The notes under the pieces are model-generated. The model had not been told where the DNA came from and ran no database searches. It saw nothing but the letters and a program-made list of their open reading frames with translations. A stretch of DNA of 64,000 nt. Source: Vibrio tritonius. GTDB taxonomy: Bacteria > Pseudomonadota > Gammaproteobacteria > Enterobacterales > Vibrionaceae. The stretch is taken from contig NZ_AP014636.1 in the NCBI RefSeq assembly GCF_001547935.1, positions 930,001 through 994,000 of the forward strand, written 5' to 3'. Every line of letters begins with the position of its first letter. The first letter of the stretch is position 1. Shown in pieces: positions 26,723 to 35,926 of the stretch. The position numbers were made by a program, and so were the translations under genes.

Positions 26723-27955
26723 TTAACAATACAGCGCCATCGCTGCTGCGACTGCTTGTCCTGCATCAACTCGCGCGCCGTGTTTAAGCAAAATCGCTTC
26801 CAGCGCCGCCAACGTGGTCAACACGCATTCTTGGCGTGCGTTGTAACCCATGGTGCCAATGCGCCAAATCTTGCCGTGCAGTGGACCAAATGAGGTGCCA
26901 ATTTCAATCCCAAATCGGTTTAACAATTCACCACGTACGGCATCGCCATTGACTTCATTAGGAATATAAACACCAACCACGTTGTTCATACGCACCGATT
27001 GGTCACCAAAAACCGCCAATCCCATTGCCTGCAATCCTGCCACCATCGCATCACCAGCCTCTTTGTGACGTGCAATAACATTGGTTGCCCCTTCTTCAAG
27101 GAAAATACGCGCGCATTCGCGAGCGGCATACAGCATAGATGTGGCTTCGGTGTGGTGATTAAGACGCTCTGGTCCCCAATAATCCATGATCATCGCCAGA
27201 TCAAAGTAGTTAGATTGAATCATCACATCATCGCCTTGCTCGTGATGAGCGGCGCGAATACCCGCTTCAACGTGTTTACGACGATTGATCACCTCTGCGC
27301 AGCGATCGCTTAACGTTACTGGTGACGAACCTGAAGGGCCGCCCAAACATTTTTGTAACCCAGCAGATACGGCATCAAGATGCCATTCATCAACCAGAAG
27401 ATCATTACCCGCAATAGACGCAGTGGCGTCACAGTAAAACAGCACGCCATGACGGTGACACACTTCGCCAATTTCTTTGAGCGGTTGGTTCATCGTGGTC
27501 GAGGTATCCCCTTGTACGGTGGCAACCAATTTGGGTTGAAACCGTTTGATCTCTTCTTCTACGCGCTCAGCTGGGCACACTTGTCCCCACTCAATATCAA
27601 TGGTTTTGATCTCCGCACCAACACGTTGGGCGATTTCACACAGCAAATGACCAAAGCGGCCAATCACAGGAATCAACACTTTATCGCCCGGTTTTAAAAT
27701 CGAAACCAAACACGCTTCAATCCCAGAGCGCGCAGTCCCATCAACCAACAATGTTTGCTTATTTTGTGAGGCAAACACGCCACGATAGAGACTTTGGACT
27801 TGGTTCATGTAGCCCGTCATCACAGGATCATACTGTCCAATTAACGATTGGGAGATGGCTTGATGCACTCGTGGATACGCATTAATTGGGCCTGGGCCCA
27901 TTAGTAGACGTTGTGGGGGATTGAGTGTTTCAAAAAGAGAGTCCTGATTTTCCAT
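26723..27955 (-). CDS. pucG: Ureidoglycine-glyoxylate aminotransferase
   Basis: A 410-residue PLP enzyme of the class V group. It opens PPQRLLMGPGPINAYPRVHQA, contains VDGTARSGIEACLVS, the aspartate region YCDATASIAG, and the PLP lysine in AGLQKCLGGPSG. It transfers the amino group of S-ureidoglycine to glyoxylate, giving oxalurate and glycine. It sits 2 bases downstream of the HpxW-like gene and 50 bases before allC, which makes its substrate. Confidence 0.92.
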   Translation of the reverse strand: MENQDSLFETLNPPQRLLMGPGPINAYPRVHQAISQSLIGQYDPVMTGYMNQVQSLYRGVFASQNKQTLLVDGTARSGIEACLVSILKPGDKVLIPVIGRFGHLLCEIAQRVGAEIKTIDIEWGQVCPAERVEEEIKRFQPKLVATVQGDTSTTMNQPLKEIGEVCHRHGVLFYCDATASIAGNDLLVDEWHLDAVSAGLQKCLGGPSGSSPVTLSDRCAEVINRRKHVEAGIRAAHHEQGDDVMIQSNYFDLAMIMDYWGPERLNHHTEATSMLYAARECARIFLEEGATNVIARHKEAGDAMVAGLQAMGLAVFGDQSVRMNNVVGVYIPNEVNGDAVRGELLNRFGIEIGTSFGPLHGKIWRIGTMGYNARQECVLTTLAALEAILLKHGARVDAGQAVAAAMALYC

Positions 27956-27957
27956 TG

Positions 27958-29529
27958 TTATTCTCCAAGAGTAAAAGTGCCATCACTGCGCGGGTCGCTC
28001 GACGCATCAATCGCGCCATTCAAATCGAGTACCACAGCCCCAGCGTGTCCCATAAGTTCGTTGTTGTCCGGTACAAAAGTCACTTGATGCCCTAAATGGC
28101 TAAGCAGCTCTGCATGTTGTTGATAAAGACTTTGTTCTAAACGTAAGCTGTGAGTGCTATCACCCCAAGTACGCCCAAGTAACCAGCGCGGTGCGGCGAT
28201 GGCTTTTTGTAAATCAAAGTCTTGATAGAGATAGCGGCTAAATAAGCACGCTTGAGTTTGAGGTTGCCCTTCACCGCCCATCGTGCCGTAAACCATGCGG
28301 CGGCCATCGGCTAATTCCGCATACGCAGGGTTTAAGGTGTGAAACGGCTTTTTTCCACCAACTAACGCATTGTGGTGATGAGGGTTTAAAGAGAAACTTT
28401 TGCCGCGGCAGTTCCATACAATACCACTGGTGGGTAGCACCACACCGCTACCAAATTCCCAATACACACTTTGGATAAAGCTGACCATGGTGCCCTCTTT
28501 ATCACAAGCGCCCATCCAGATGGTGTCGCCCACTTTTGCTACATGCGGCCATGGCAACGCCTTTTGCCGTTGGATTTGGCGACAAGCGTTGTCTATGACC
28601 TCATCAGTCAGGTATTCATTGAGCGGCTTGGTGAGAAACTGGCGATCGCACACCACTTGGTCACGAATAATAAAGGCCTGTTTAGTCGCTTCCACCAACA
28701 GATGCAAGTGATCCTGTTCTGTATCATTAGGCTTCACCAAGCGATCGTAAATCGCCAATATCAGCAGTGATGCCACACCTTGCGTTGGTGCGTCAAAGTT
28801 ATAAAGCTGACCACGGCTGGTCTTCACTGTGAGCGGGTCGACCCACTCGGCTTGATAACCATAAAAATCTTCAATAGTGAGTGGGCTACCCGCCTGTTGC
28901 AGTTCTCTCGCCATTTCTTGGGCTAATTCGCCGCGATAAAAGTCATCGAGTCCCGATTGCGCGAGTCGGTTTAGCGTCATCGCCAAGGCGGGGTTAACGA
29001 TGGTTTCGCCTGCTGACAGCGGCAGTCCATTGATCAAATAGAGATCATTAAATGGACCATAGGCTTGCAGCCGCGCATAGGTTTTGTGGCTAGCAAACGC
29101 CATACTTTCTGTCACGGTAATGCCATTTGTCGCACTGTTTATTGCGGGTTGAAACAGCGTGCTCAGCGGCAAATCTGAATGATTGTACTCGAGCGCTTTT
29201 TGCCAGCCGTCGACGGTACCGGCCATTGTCACCGCAGCTTTTCCGCCAGAATCGGGCATTTCATCGCCTAAACGGCGGTAATCGTCGATGTTGGCGCCTA
29301 ACGCGGCGGCGCCACAAGCATCAATCGCAACCGGTTTTTCGCCCTTTTTACTGATGATCCAAAAGCCATCGCCCCCTAAACCATTCATGTGCGGATACTG
29401 CACTGCAATCATGGCAGCTGCAGCCACCATCGCTTCACAGGCGGTGCCGCCTGCGTCCAAAATAGCTTGGCCTGCTAATGCGGCTTCACGGTGAGGTGCG
29501 GTAAACGCGCTTTTGTTATGCGACATCAT
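27958..29529 (-). CDS. hpxW: Gamma-glutamyltransferase-family protein, oxamate amidohydrolase HpxW-like
   Basis: A 523-residue Ntn-hydrolase proenzyme. The large-subunit part has GGTACEAMVAAAAMIAVQYPHMNGLGGDGF. The expected autocleavage/nucleophile position is the threonine of GDTIWMGACDKEGTMVSFIQS, and the product-binding loop is GTMGGEGQPQ. There is no signal peptide, unlike secreted glutathione-degrading enzymes. In Klebsiella, HpxW releases ammonia from oxamate late in purine breakdown, and the position next to PucG supports this role. The start follows GGGGAGGT, which lies inside the end of the preceding amidase gene (14-base overlap). Confidence 0.75.
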   Translation of the reverse strand: MMSHNKSAFTAPHREAALAGQAILDAGGTACEAMVAAAAMIAVQYPHMNGLGGDGFWIISKKGEKPVAIDACGAAALGANIDDYRRLGDEMPDSGGKAAVTMAGTVDGWQKALEYNHSDLPLSTLFQPAINSATNGITVTESMAFASHKTYARLQAYGPFNDLYLINGLPLSAGETIVNPALAMTLNRLAQSGLDDFYRGELAQEMARELQQAGSPLTIEDFYGYQAEWVDPLTVKTSRGQLYNFDAPTQGVASLLILAIYDRLVKPNDTEQDHLHLLVEATKQAFIIRDQVVCDRQFLTKPLNEYLTDEVIDNACRQIQRQKALPWPHVAKVGDTIWMGACDKEGTMVSFIQSVYWEFGSGVVLPTSGIVWNCRGKSFSLNPHHHNALVGGKKPFHTLNPAYAELADGRRMVYGTMGGEGQPQTQACLFSRYLYQDFDLQKAIAAPRWLLGRTWGDSTHSLRLEQSLYQQHAELLSHLGHQVTFVPDNNELMGHAGAVVLDLNGAIDASSDPRSDGTFTLGE

Positions 29530-30733
29530 CTACCTCCCCAACCAGTTTCATTCCAGTGGCGATGACAGCGCCTTCTTGGTGAGCTTGTCCAATTAGCGAA
29601 ATACCTGCGGGTCCAAAGCTTAACCCGCCCATCGGCAGGTGCAGTTGTGGCAATCCAGCCAAGCCCGCCAATGCGGTTAATCCCATTAATTCACTGCGAT
29701 ACTCTGCCAGTGCCTGAGCAGGCATATCCAATTTAGGCGGCGCTCCCGGCGTGGTCGGTAACACCCACAGAGCCGCTGATGTTTTCAACACTTGCGTTTG
29801 CGACGCTTGCGCCATTAATTGACTCAAGGTTTCACGTAAACGCAACTGTTCTCGCTGCGCGTTTTGGTAATCGTCTTTTGTAATCGTGCGCGCCCATGAA
29901 ACTCGCTCGCCAATGGCGGGATCGAGAGAATCACCATGCTGCTCTAACCATTGACCATGTTCGCAGATGATTTCAAAACCTTGTAAGGTGCGAAACAGCA
30001 AACTCATTTGGCTAAAGTCATAGCCTAACTCAGCCAAGCGCGAGCCTCGTAGCAGCGTGGTTGAAGAGAGATCGCACCACTGCTCTAAACGTGCTAAGCG
30101 CTCTTCCCCCAGAAAAGGAACAAAGGCCTCATCCAGATAGAGCGCAGAGCAAGGTGTGCTGGCTAACGTTTGCTGACTCAGCACTTCATAAACACGTTTC
30201 AGGAGCGGCAAGCTGATTGCCAATATCCCTGCGGTATCAAAACTTTTTGCCAGTTCAAACGCCGCGCACAAATCAAGTGAGCCAAGAGTTGGACGCAATC
30301 CATAGATATTGTTGTAACTGGCGGGAACGCGTATCGAGCCGCCAGTGTCTGTCCCGATAGAAAAATCACAGATGCCCCCAGATACACACACAGCACTGCC
30401 GCTGGATGACCCACCCGGAATCGAATCAGGCGCAATGGGGTTAATTGGCGTTCCATAATGATGATTTTGCCCGTTTAGGCTATAGGCGAGTTCATCGGTT
30501 TGTACTCGACCAACGCATTCAGCACCTTGGAAAAGTAAGCGTTCAATTAAAGGAGAGGTGCGGCTTGCGGGAAGATGGGTTGTTAGCCAGGTCGGGTTAC
30601 CAGCACCCGTGACGTAACCTTCAACATCAAACAGATCTTTAAATACAAAGTTGAAGCCAGAGAGCACTCCTTCACCTGTGGGAGCGAGGCGCTCTGGGCC
30701 TTGGGGGCAGAAAATGCGAGTATCCATACTCAT
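29516..30733 (-). CDS. Amidase-signature hydrolase of the purine cluster
   Basis: A 405-residue amidase. The Ser-Ser-Lys triad is present: lysine in FVFKDLFDVEGY, serine-rich loop PGGSSSGSAVCVS and nucleophile in IGTDTGGSIRVPAS. It is related to AtzF/AtzE and allophanate hydrolases but lacks the C-terminal half of bifunctional allophanate hydrolase. It is the first gene of the amidase-hpxW-pucG-allC operon. PucG makes oxalurate and HpxW would use oxamate, so hydrolysis of oxalurate or another ureido compound is a reasonable guess; the substrate is not shown by sequence. Confidence 0.8.
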   Translation of the reverse strand: MSMDTRIFCPQGPERLAPTGEGVLSGFNFVFKDLFDVEGYVTGAGNPTWLTTHLPASRTSPLIERLLFQGAECVGRVQTDELAYSLNGQNHHYGTPINPIAPDSIPGGSSSGSAVCVSGGICDFSIGTDTGGSIRVPASYNNIYGLRPTLGSLDLCAAFELAKSFDTAGILAISLPLLKRVYEVLSQQTLASTPCSALYLDEAFVPFLGEERLARLEQWCDLSSTTLLRGSRLAELGYDFSQMSLLFRTLQGFEIICEHGQWLEQHGDSLDPAIGERVSWARTITKDDYQNAQREQLRLRETLSQLMAQASQTQVLKTSAALWVLPTTPGAPPKLDMPAQALAEYRSELMGLTALAGLAGLPQLHLPMGGLSFGPAGISLIGQAHQEGAVIATGMKLVGEVDDVA

Positions 30734-30812
30734 TTAAATATCCTTATTAGAAATTTTGTATTCTCTTCATAACGCGCTTGGTTTGCTTATTCGCGAGCCA
30801 AGCGAGTTATAC

Positions 30813-30842
30813 AGGGCGACTGTCAATCCTTGTAGTCGCCCT
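30813..30842. terminator. Hairpin between transporter and amidase genes
   Basis: AGGGCGACT and AGTCGCCCT form a perfect 9-bp stem just past the stop of the SBF-type transporter gene. There is no T-run, so it may be a weak terminator or mRNA-stabilising stem. Confidence 0.5.
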
Positions 30843-30854
30843 CTTTAATTGGTG

Positions 30855-31859
30855 TTACTCAGTCACCGCTTGAGCCGGCTTTTGTTCCGCTTGTTTGGCA
30901 TAGCGGTTAGCCAATATGGCGCAGTAAAAAATCTGCATTGGGTGATACAGCATGATAGGCAGCAGTAACATCCCCAAATTAGGATCGGCGCCGAAGATCA
31001 CTTTAGCCATTGGAATACCTGCAGCAAGGGTTTTCTTCGTACCGCAGAACACCGCTGCAACTTCATCAGGCAGAACAAAACCCACTTTGCGTGCGCCCCA
31101 TTGAATGCCATGCACCATGATCATCAACACGATGAAACAGATAACAATTGAGCTGGCGAGGAGTTCTAGTGAGAACTGCGACCAAATGCCGTTGTTCACT
31201 GAATCACAAAACGCGTTATAAACAATCAAGATGATGACGTATTTATCCACTTTACCGACGATGGCTTTGTGGCGCGTTGCCCAATCAGAGAGATAAGGAC
31301 GCAGTAACTGACCCACGATCATCGGGATCAATAGCATTTTCGCAATCGAAATTACTGAACCCATCAAATCTAATTGCACACCTTGCAAACCCATAAAGGC
31401 TTGAATCAAGGCTGGGGTAATAAACACACCTAAAATGGTCGATAACGAGGCATTAAAAATCGCGCCCGGAACGTTGCCTTTACCCACGCTGGTCATCGTA
31501 ACCGAAGAAGAGATCGTACTTGGCAAAGAGAACAGATAACAAAAACCGAATGCCAGTGCAGCGGGCATGAATTTTAAGAAGCTGCTACCAAAGATAACCC
31601 ATAGCAATGGGTAAACGACGAAAGTCGCTAGTTGCACATAAACGTGCAGCTTCCAGTTGGCCAACCCCGCTTTAATGGCTTTAGGCGACATGCCCAAACC
31701 ATGTAAGAAGAAGACAATGGCGATACCAAATTCAGTCACAATATTAAGGTGTAGCACACCGTCACTTTTACCTAAGTTTGGGGTGATAACAGCAAGTCCT
31801 ATCGCCACTACCATACTGGCCAAAAACCACTCTTTTTTTATTTTTGCTAATACGCTCAT
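30855..31859 (-). CDS. SBF-like (bile acid:sodium symporter family) transporter
   Basis: A 334-residue inner-membrane protein with about ten hydrophobic helices, of the SBF-like group (YfeH type): FGIAIVFFLHGLGMSPKAIKAG, LPSTISSSVTMTSVGKGNVPGAIFNAS and VAAVFCGTKKTLAAGIPM. It probably carries an organic anion with sodium. It lies on the minus strand upstream of the amidase operon and downstream of the RpiR regulator, so uptake or export of a purine-breakdown acid such as oxalurate, oxamate or allantoate is possible. Confidence 0.8.
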   Translation of the reverse strand: MSVLAKIKKEWFLASMVVAIGLAVITPNLGKSDGVLHLNIVTEFGIAIVFFLHGLGMSPKAIKAGLANWKLHVYVQLATFVVYPLLWVIFGSSFLKFMPAALAFGFCYLFSLPSTISSSVTMTSVGKGNVPGAIFNASLSTILGVFITPALIQAFMGLQGVQLDLMGSVISIAKMLLIPMIVGQLLRPYLSDWATRHKAIVGKVDKYVIILIVYNAFCDSVNNGIWSQFSLELLASSIVICFIVLMIMVHGIQWGARKVGFVLPDEVAAVFCGTKKTLAAGIPMAKVIFGADPNLGMLLLPIMLYHPMQIFYCAILANRYAKQAEQKPAQAVTE

Positions 31860-31911
31860 ACGTTATTTTTCTACTGTCTTTACTTTAAGATAAGTACTTT
31901 GGGATAAGCCA

Positions 31912-32727
31912 CTATTCCACTTCGCGAAGCGCAGCGTAACTGTGACTGATATTGCGGCTCTGTTTCACCGCATTGCTGCCCAGTTGGCGATACACCTTAT
32001 TGACCAAATAGGAGATCAAACTCATCGGAACCGCATAGCTGTCGAGCGGCGCTTGATTGTTCATATGACAAATCAATACGTGCTCAAATTTGTTGGCGTA
32101 TTGCTGGCCCGATTGATCAGTGATGAGCAAACTCGGCTTTCCTTGCAGAAATTCCACCAAACGACCGAAGTGCTCTACCCGGCGACGAATGCCCATTAGA
32201 ATCACAAAGTCATCATCATTGAGCATACTGATGTCTTCGCCTAGGGTCTGCCCAGGCAGTGGTAATAACGAGACATTATCGCGGCATTGCATCAATTGCT
32301 GGCGAAAATGCATAGCCAAAGGGTAACTGTTTCGATAACCAATCACAACGACTCGTTTAGCATTAATCATGCTATCAATCAGAGGTTTAGTATCCATTAC
32401 GGCTAACTGATTCCACAACTGCTCAAGGGCGGTCATTTCATGGCGGATAGAAGGATCTTCAATCGTGGTGGTGAGGATCGGAGTCCCTTTCTCCCGCTCA
32501 GTCATCAACTCTTGACGCAGTGCTACGTGGTCGTCATACCCAAGTTGGCGGATAAACCGACTGACACTGGTTTTAGATACTTGGCAAGCATCGGCAATTT
32601 CACCAGTAGAGAGCATCAAAATTTTCTCTGGATTGCCTTGAAGATACTCGGCAACACGGCGACTACTTTGAGTTAAGCGATCATAGTGCTCGGTAATCCG
32701 GTCATTGAGTGAGTGTTGATTGGTCAT
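31912..32727 (-). CDS. RpiR-family transcriptional regulator
   Basis: A 271-residue regulator. The N-terminal HTH_6 domain includes LSTGEIADACQVSKTSVSRFIRQLGYDDHVALRQEL. The C-terminal SIS domain has KRVVVIGYRNSYPLAMHFRQQL and LGEDISMLNDDDFVILMGIRRR. SIS domains usually bind phosphosugars, but some RpiR proteins control purine or amino-acid use. It lies between the ABC importer and the SBF transporter, all on the minus strand, and likely regulates them. The palindrome at 35725-35749 is a candidate operator. Confidence 0.85.
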   Translation of the reverse strand: MTNQHSLNDRITEHYDRLTQSSRRVAEYLQGNPEKILMLSTGEIADACQVSKTSVSRFIRQLGYDDHVALRQELMTEREKGTPILTTTIEDPSIRHEMTALEQLWNQLAVMDTKPLIDSMINAKRVVVIGYRNSYPLAMHFRQQLMQCRDNVSLLPLPGQTLGEDISMLNDDDFVILMGIRRRVEHFGRLVEFLQGKPSLLITDQSGQQYANKFEHVLICHMNNQAPLDSYAVPMSLISYLVNKVYRQLGSNAVKQSRNISHSYAALREVE

Positions 32728-32745
32728 GAGTCATCCTTTTCTTGT

Positions 32746-33474
32746 TTATCGCACCGCAGCCAGAAAACTCTGCAATTCTGGCGTTTGTGGATTAGCAAAC
32801 AAAGTGTCGCTCTTTCCTTGCTCCCAAACTTTGCCTTGATTCATAAACACCACCCGATCGCCTACTTCCCGAGCAAAATTCATCTCATGGGTCACCAAAA
32901 TCAAGGTCATCCCCTCTTGTTTTAACTGCTCAAGTACTTTAAGCACCTCGCCGACCAATTCCGGATCGAGCGCTGACGTAATTTCATCACATAATAAAAC
33001 CTTCGGTGACATAGCAAGTGAACGGGCTATCGCCACACGCTGCTGCTGACCACCAGAAAGGTTGGCTGGGAAAGCATCGAATTTATCCGCTAACCCGACT
33101 TTTGCCAGTAATTCACGCGCCATCACTTCGCATTCGCTTGCGGATTTTTTCAATACCAGCTTCGGCGCGAGCATCACGTTCTCGCCCACTGTCATGTGCG
33201 GAAACAAATTGAAACTTTGAAACACCATCCCAACGCTGCGACTCAGTAGACGCAGTTTATAATCGTCATTTTCCACTGCTTGGCTATCGACAATGATCGC
33301 GCCTTGCTGATAGTCCTCCAGACCATTCATACAGCGTAATAACGTACTCTTGCCTGAGCCACTGCGGCCAATGATCGACACCACTTCACCTTGGCCGATC
33401 TTGAGATCAATGCCTTTTAACACATGGTTTTCGCCATAGTATTTATGGACTTTTTCTACACTAACGACGGACAT
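32746..33474 (-). CDS. Polar amino-acid-type ABC transporter ATPase
   Basis: A 242-residue ATPase: Walker A GRSGSGKST, Q-loop VFQSFNLFPHMTV, signature LSGGQQQRVAIARSLAMSP, Walker B VLLCDEITSALDPE and switch LVTHEM. I start at ATG 33474 (MSVVSVEKVHKYYG); the longer frame adds 35 residues that only read through the permease gene. It overlaps the permease by 14 bases and is the last gene of the binding protein-permease-permease-ATPase operon. Confidence 0.92.
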   Translation of the reverse strand: MSVVSVEKVHKYYGENHVLKGIDLKIGQGEVVSIIGRSGSGKSTLLRCMNGLEDYQQGAIIVDSQAVENDDYKLRLLSRSVGMVFQSFNLFPHMTVGENVMLAPKLVLKKSASECEVMARELLAKVGLADKFDAFPANLSGGQQQRVAIARSLAMSPKVLLCDEITSALDPELVGEVLKVLEQLKQEGMTLILVTHEMNFAREVGDRVVFMNQGKVWEQGKSDTLFANPQTPELQSFLAAVR

Positions 33475-34111
33475 GATGACGTTTCTCCAGATGACGAGCC
33501 AACGCAGACAGCGGAAAGCAGATAACGAAATAGAGTAAAGCGACCAGCGCAAACACTTTAAATGGCTGGAAGGTGGCATTGTTGAGCATGGTGCCCGCTT
33601 TGGTTAATTCCACAAAACCGATAATGGATGCCAGCGCAGTCCCTTTAACGATTTGTACTGAAAATCCAACCGTTGGGGCAATCGCCAGTTGAGCCGCTTG
33701 CGGACCAATCACATACCGCATGGTGTCAAAATAGGTTAAACCCAATGTGCGGCACGCTTCCCACTGACCTTTTGGCAAAGCGCTAATACATCCGCGCCAA
33801 ATATCGTGAAAATAGGCGCTACTATAGAGAGTTAACGCCAATATTGCCGCAGTCCAAGCCCCAACATCGATGCCAATCAGTGACAAACCAAAAAAGCATA
33901 AGAACAATTGCATCAAAAGCGGTGTACCTTGGAACAATTCCACATAAAGTTGAATCGCTTTATCCAAAGAGAGATTGCGACTGCTGCGCAGCAGGGTCAA
34001 GATCAAACCAATGATCCCGCCACCAACAAAAGCAATCAGCGACAAAGCAATAGTCCAACGCGCCGCCATCAATAAGGCGCGCAAGATATCCCAATCCGTA
34101 AATTGCATCAT
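33461..34111 (-). CDS. Polar amino-acid-type ABC transporter permease (second)
   Basis: A 216-residue His/Glu/Gln-type permease with about five membrane helices and the EAA loop GQWEACRTLGLTYFDTMRYVIGPQAAQLAIAP. It pairs with the permease upstream to form a heterodimeric channel. A second ATG lies directly after the first; either fits. The start lies 12 bases after the preceding stop. Confidence 0.9.
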   Translation of the reverse strand: MMQFTDWDILRALLMAARWTIALSLIAFVGGGIIGLILTLLRSSRNLSLDKAIQLYVELFQGTPLLMQLFLCFFGLSLIGIDVGAWTAAILALTLYSSAYFHDIWRGCISALPKGQWEACRTLGLTYFDTMRYVIGPQAAQLAIAPTVGFSVQIVKGTALASIIGFVELTKAGTMLNNATFQPFKVFALVALLYFVICFPLSALARHLEKRHHVRR

Positions 34112-34123
34112 GGTATTGCACTC

Positions 34124-34792
34124 CTATAGGGATGGGTTCTTAAACAGTCGGCGCTTCAAGAGCGCAAACAGCTGGCGCATTAAAATCGCCAAAACGAGAT
34201 AGATAATCGCGGTGACAATGTACGATTCAAAACTCAAAAAGCTGCGGGACTGAATAAAGTTGGCGGCAAAGGTCAAATCCTCCACCGATATTTGTGATAC
34301 CACTGCTGAGCCGAGCATCACGATAATGCATTGGCTGACCAAGGAGGGGTAAACCCTTTGCAGCGCTGGTGGTAACACGATGCGAGTAAAAATCTGCAAG
34401 CGTGTTAAGCCGAGAGTTTGCCCTGCCTCCCATTGACCTTTCGGCGTCGCATCAATGCCAGAGCGAATGATTTCTGCGCTGTACGCACCAAGGTTTACTA
34501 CCATGGCAATCAACCCAGCCTCCCACGCACTTAACTTAACGCCCAAAGCTGGCAAGCCAAAGAAAATAAAAAACAGCTGAACAATAAATGGCGTGTTACG
34601 AATCACTTCGATATAGACAGAACACAACCATCTAAGTGGTGTAAGTTGACTGGTTTTAACCCACGCACACAGCGTCCCGAGCAGCAATCCCCCCACAGTT
34701 GAAATAGCGGTGAGTTCAACCGTCGTGGATAAACCTGCCACAAATTGTGGCAGGTATGGAGTGAGCCCCGAGAAATTTAGGTGGTAATTCAT
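34124..34792 (-). CDS. Polar amino-acid-type ABC transporter permease (first)
   Basis: A 222-residue permease with five membrane helices. The EAA loop is GQWEAGQTLGLTRLQIFTRIVLPPALQRVYPSL, and IEVIRNTPFIVQLFFIFFGLP is typical of this family. It follows the binding-protein gene by 17 bases. Confidence 0.9.
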   Translation of the reverse strand: MNYHLNFSGLTPYLPQFVAGLSTTVELTAISTVGGLLLGTLCAWVKTSQLTPLRWLCSVYIEVIRNTPFIVQLFFIFFGLPALGVKLSAWEAGLIAMVVNLGAYSAEIIRSGIDATPKGQWEAGQTLGLTRLQIFTRIVLPPALQRVYPSLVSQCIIVMLGSAVVSQISVEDLTFAANFIQSRSFLSFESYIVTAIIYLVLAILMRQLFALLKRRLFKNPSL

Positions 34793-34809
34793 CTCGTCAC
34801 CCTATCGAT

Positions 34810-35601
34810 TTATGCGCCTAGGTCTGCTGGGAATGGCGCTTTGAGCCATTTTTCAGAGAAGCCTTCTAACACACCTTGCTGTTTAGCTTGTTTAATCAAG
34901 GTATTGACCTTGGTTCGCAGCTCCGGTTCGTTTTTCATCAAACCGACAAAACATGGTGAGTTTTTCAACATGAATTTGGTTTTGGGTGCCTTGCCTGGGT
35001 AACGATTCGCAATTTCTGTCACCACTAAGTTACCCGTTGCGACCAAACTCACTTGACCTGATAAATAGGAAGCCAAGGTTGAGTTGTTATCTTCAAAGCG
35101 TTTTATCGTAGTATCTTTGGGCGCGATTTTGCTCAGTTCCAAATCTTCTACCGAACCGCGAGTAACGGCGATGGTTTTTCCACTCAGCTCTGCAGCGTCT
35201 TTTACTTGCTCACTATCACTGCCAAACACACCTAAATAGAATGGTGCATACGCATCACTAAAATCGATCACTTTTGAACGCTCTGGGTTTTTGCCCATAC
35301 TGGAGATCACCAAATCCACTTTGCCTGTTTGCAGGTAAGGAATTCGGTTGGCACTGGTTACTGGCACCAATTGCAATTTGACGTGCATTGATTTCGCCAA
35401 ATAAGCGGCCATATCAATATCGTAACCATGTGGCTGCATGTCTGTGCCGATCGAACCAAACGGTGGAAAATCTTGCGGTACGGCAACTTTCAGTACCCCT
35501 GCTTTCTCCACTTGCTCAAGCTGGTTGGCTTGTGCTGTTGCTCCACCGAGCATAAGCCCAAGTAACATCGCTGCTGCTGTAAAATGCTTCCCTAATCGCA
35601 T
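34810..35601 (-). CDS. ABC transporter periplasmic binding protein (family 3)
   Basis: A 263-residue binding protein with signal peptide MRLGKHFTAAAMLLGLMLGG and cleavage near AQA-NQ. The mature part shows the family 3 motifs GVLKVAVPQDFPPFG, PHGYDIDMAAYLAK and VDLVISSMGKNPERSKVIDFSDAY. It is first in its operon. Family 3 usually binds amino acids; in the purine cluster an amino-acid-like ureide (allantoate, ureidoglycine product) is possible, but the ligand cannot be read from sequence. Confidence 0.88.
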   Translation of the reverse strand: MRLGKHFTAAAMLLGLMLGGATAQANQLEQVEKAGVLKVAVPQDFPPFGSIGTDMQPHGYDIDMAAYLAKSMHVKLQLVPVTSANRIPYLQTGKVDLVISSMGKNPERSKVIDFSDAYAPFYLGVFGSDSEQVKDAAELSGKTIAVTRGSVEDLELSKIAPKDTTIKRFEDNNSTLASYLSGQVSLVATGNLVVTEIANRYPGKAPKTKFMLKNSPCFVGLMKNEPELRTKVNTLIKQAKQQGVLEGFSEKWLKAPFPADLGA

Positions 35602-35724
35602 GTATCCATTTCCTTATAGTATTGAAACGATTGAACCAGTTTACTTATGTACAGCAACGACTGTGCCATTTTTACAGTTAACACATAACCTATTGTTTAC
35701 TATGGATTCAGTGGGTTCTATGAC

Positions 35725-35749
35725 TGGTTCGTTTGTAACAAATGAACCA
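35725..35749. promoter_or_regulatory. Palindromic operator candidate
   Basis: TGGTTCGTTTGT A ACAAATGAACCA: a 12-base half repeated in inverse with one mismatch. It lies 124 bases before the ABC binding-protein start, as an operator for the RpiR regulator might. Confidence 0.5.
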
Positions 35750-35843
35750 TTTTAGGAAACTATTGGTGCACAATTTGATCGTTTTGGTGCAATCGTTTCA
35801 TTATCAAACTCGCGCTAAACTACGCGTTTAAAACCCATTGGAT

Positions 35844-35871
35844 CAAAAATGGCTCGCAACACACGAGCCAT
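35844..35871 (-). terminator. Terminator of the NCS1 permease gene
   Basis: On the minus strand ATGGCTCG, short loop, CGAGCCAT and then TTTTTG. Confidence 0.8.
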
Positions 35872-35878
35872 AATAACG

Positions 35879-35890
35879 GGGACACACACC
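35879..35890 (+). repeat. GGGACACACACC repeat
   Basis: One plus-strand copy in the form AACGGGGACACACACCG, beside the NCS1 terminator. Confidence 0.8.
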
Positions 35891-35926
35891 GAAAAACGGC
35901 CTATCAGCGTTCAGAGTTTCCCATTT

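Larger units (their letters stand above)
35602..35926. other. Control region of the ABC importer operon
   Basis: 325 bases with the palindrome at 35725-35749, the NCS1 gene terminator at 35844-35871 and a GGGACACACACC repeat at 35879-35890. The importer promoter should lie at the left end. Confidence 0.5.
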
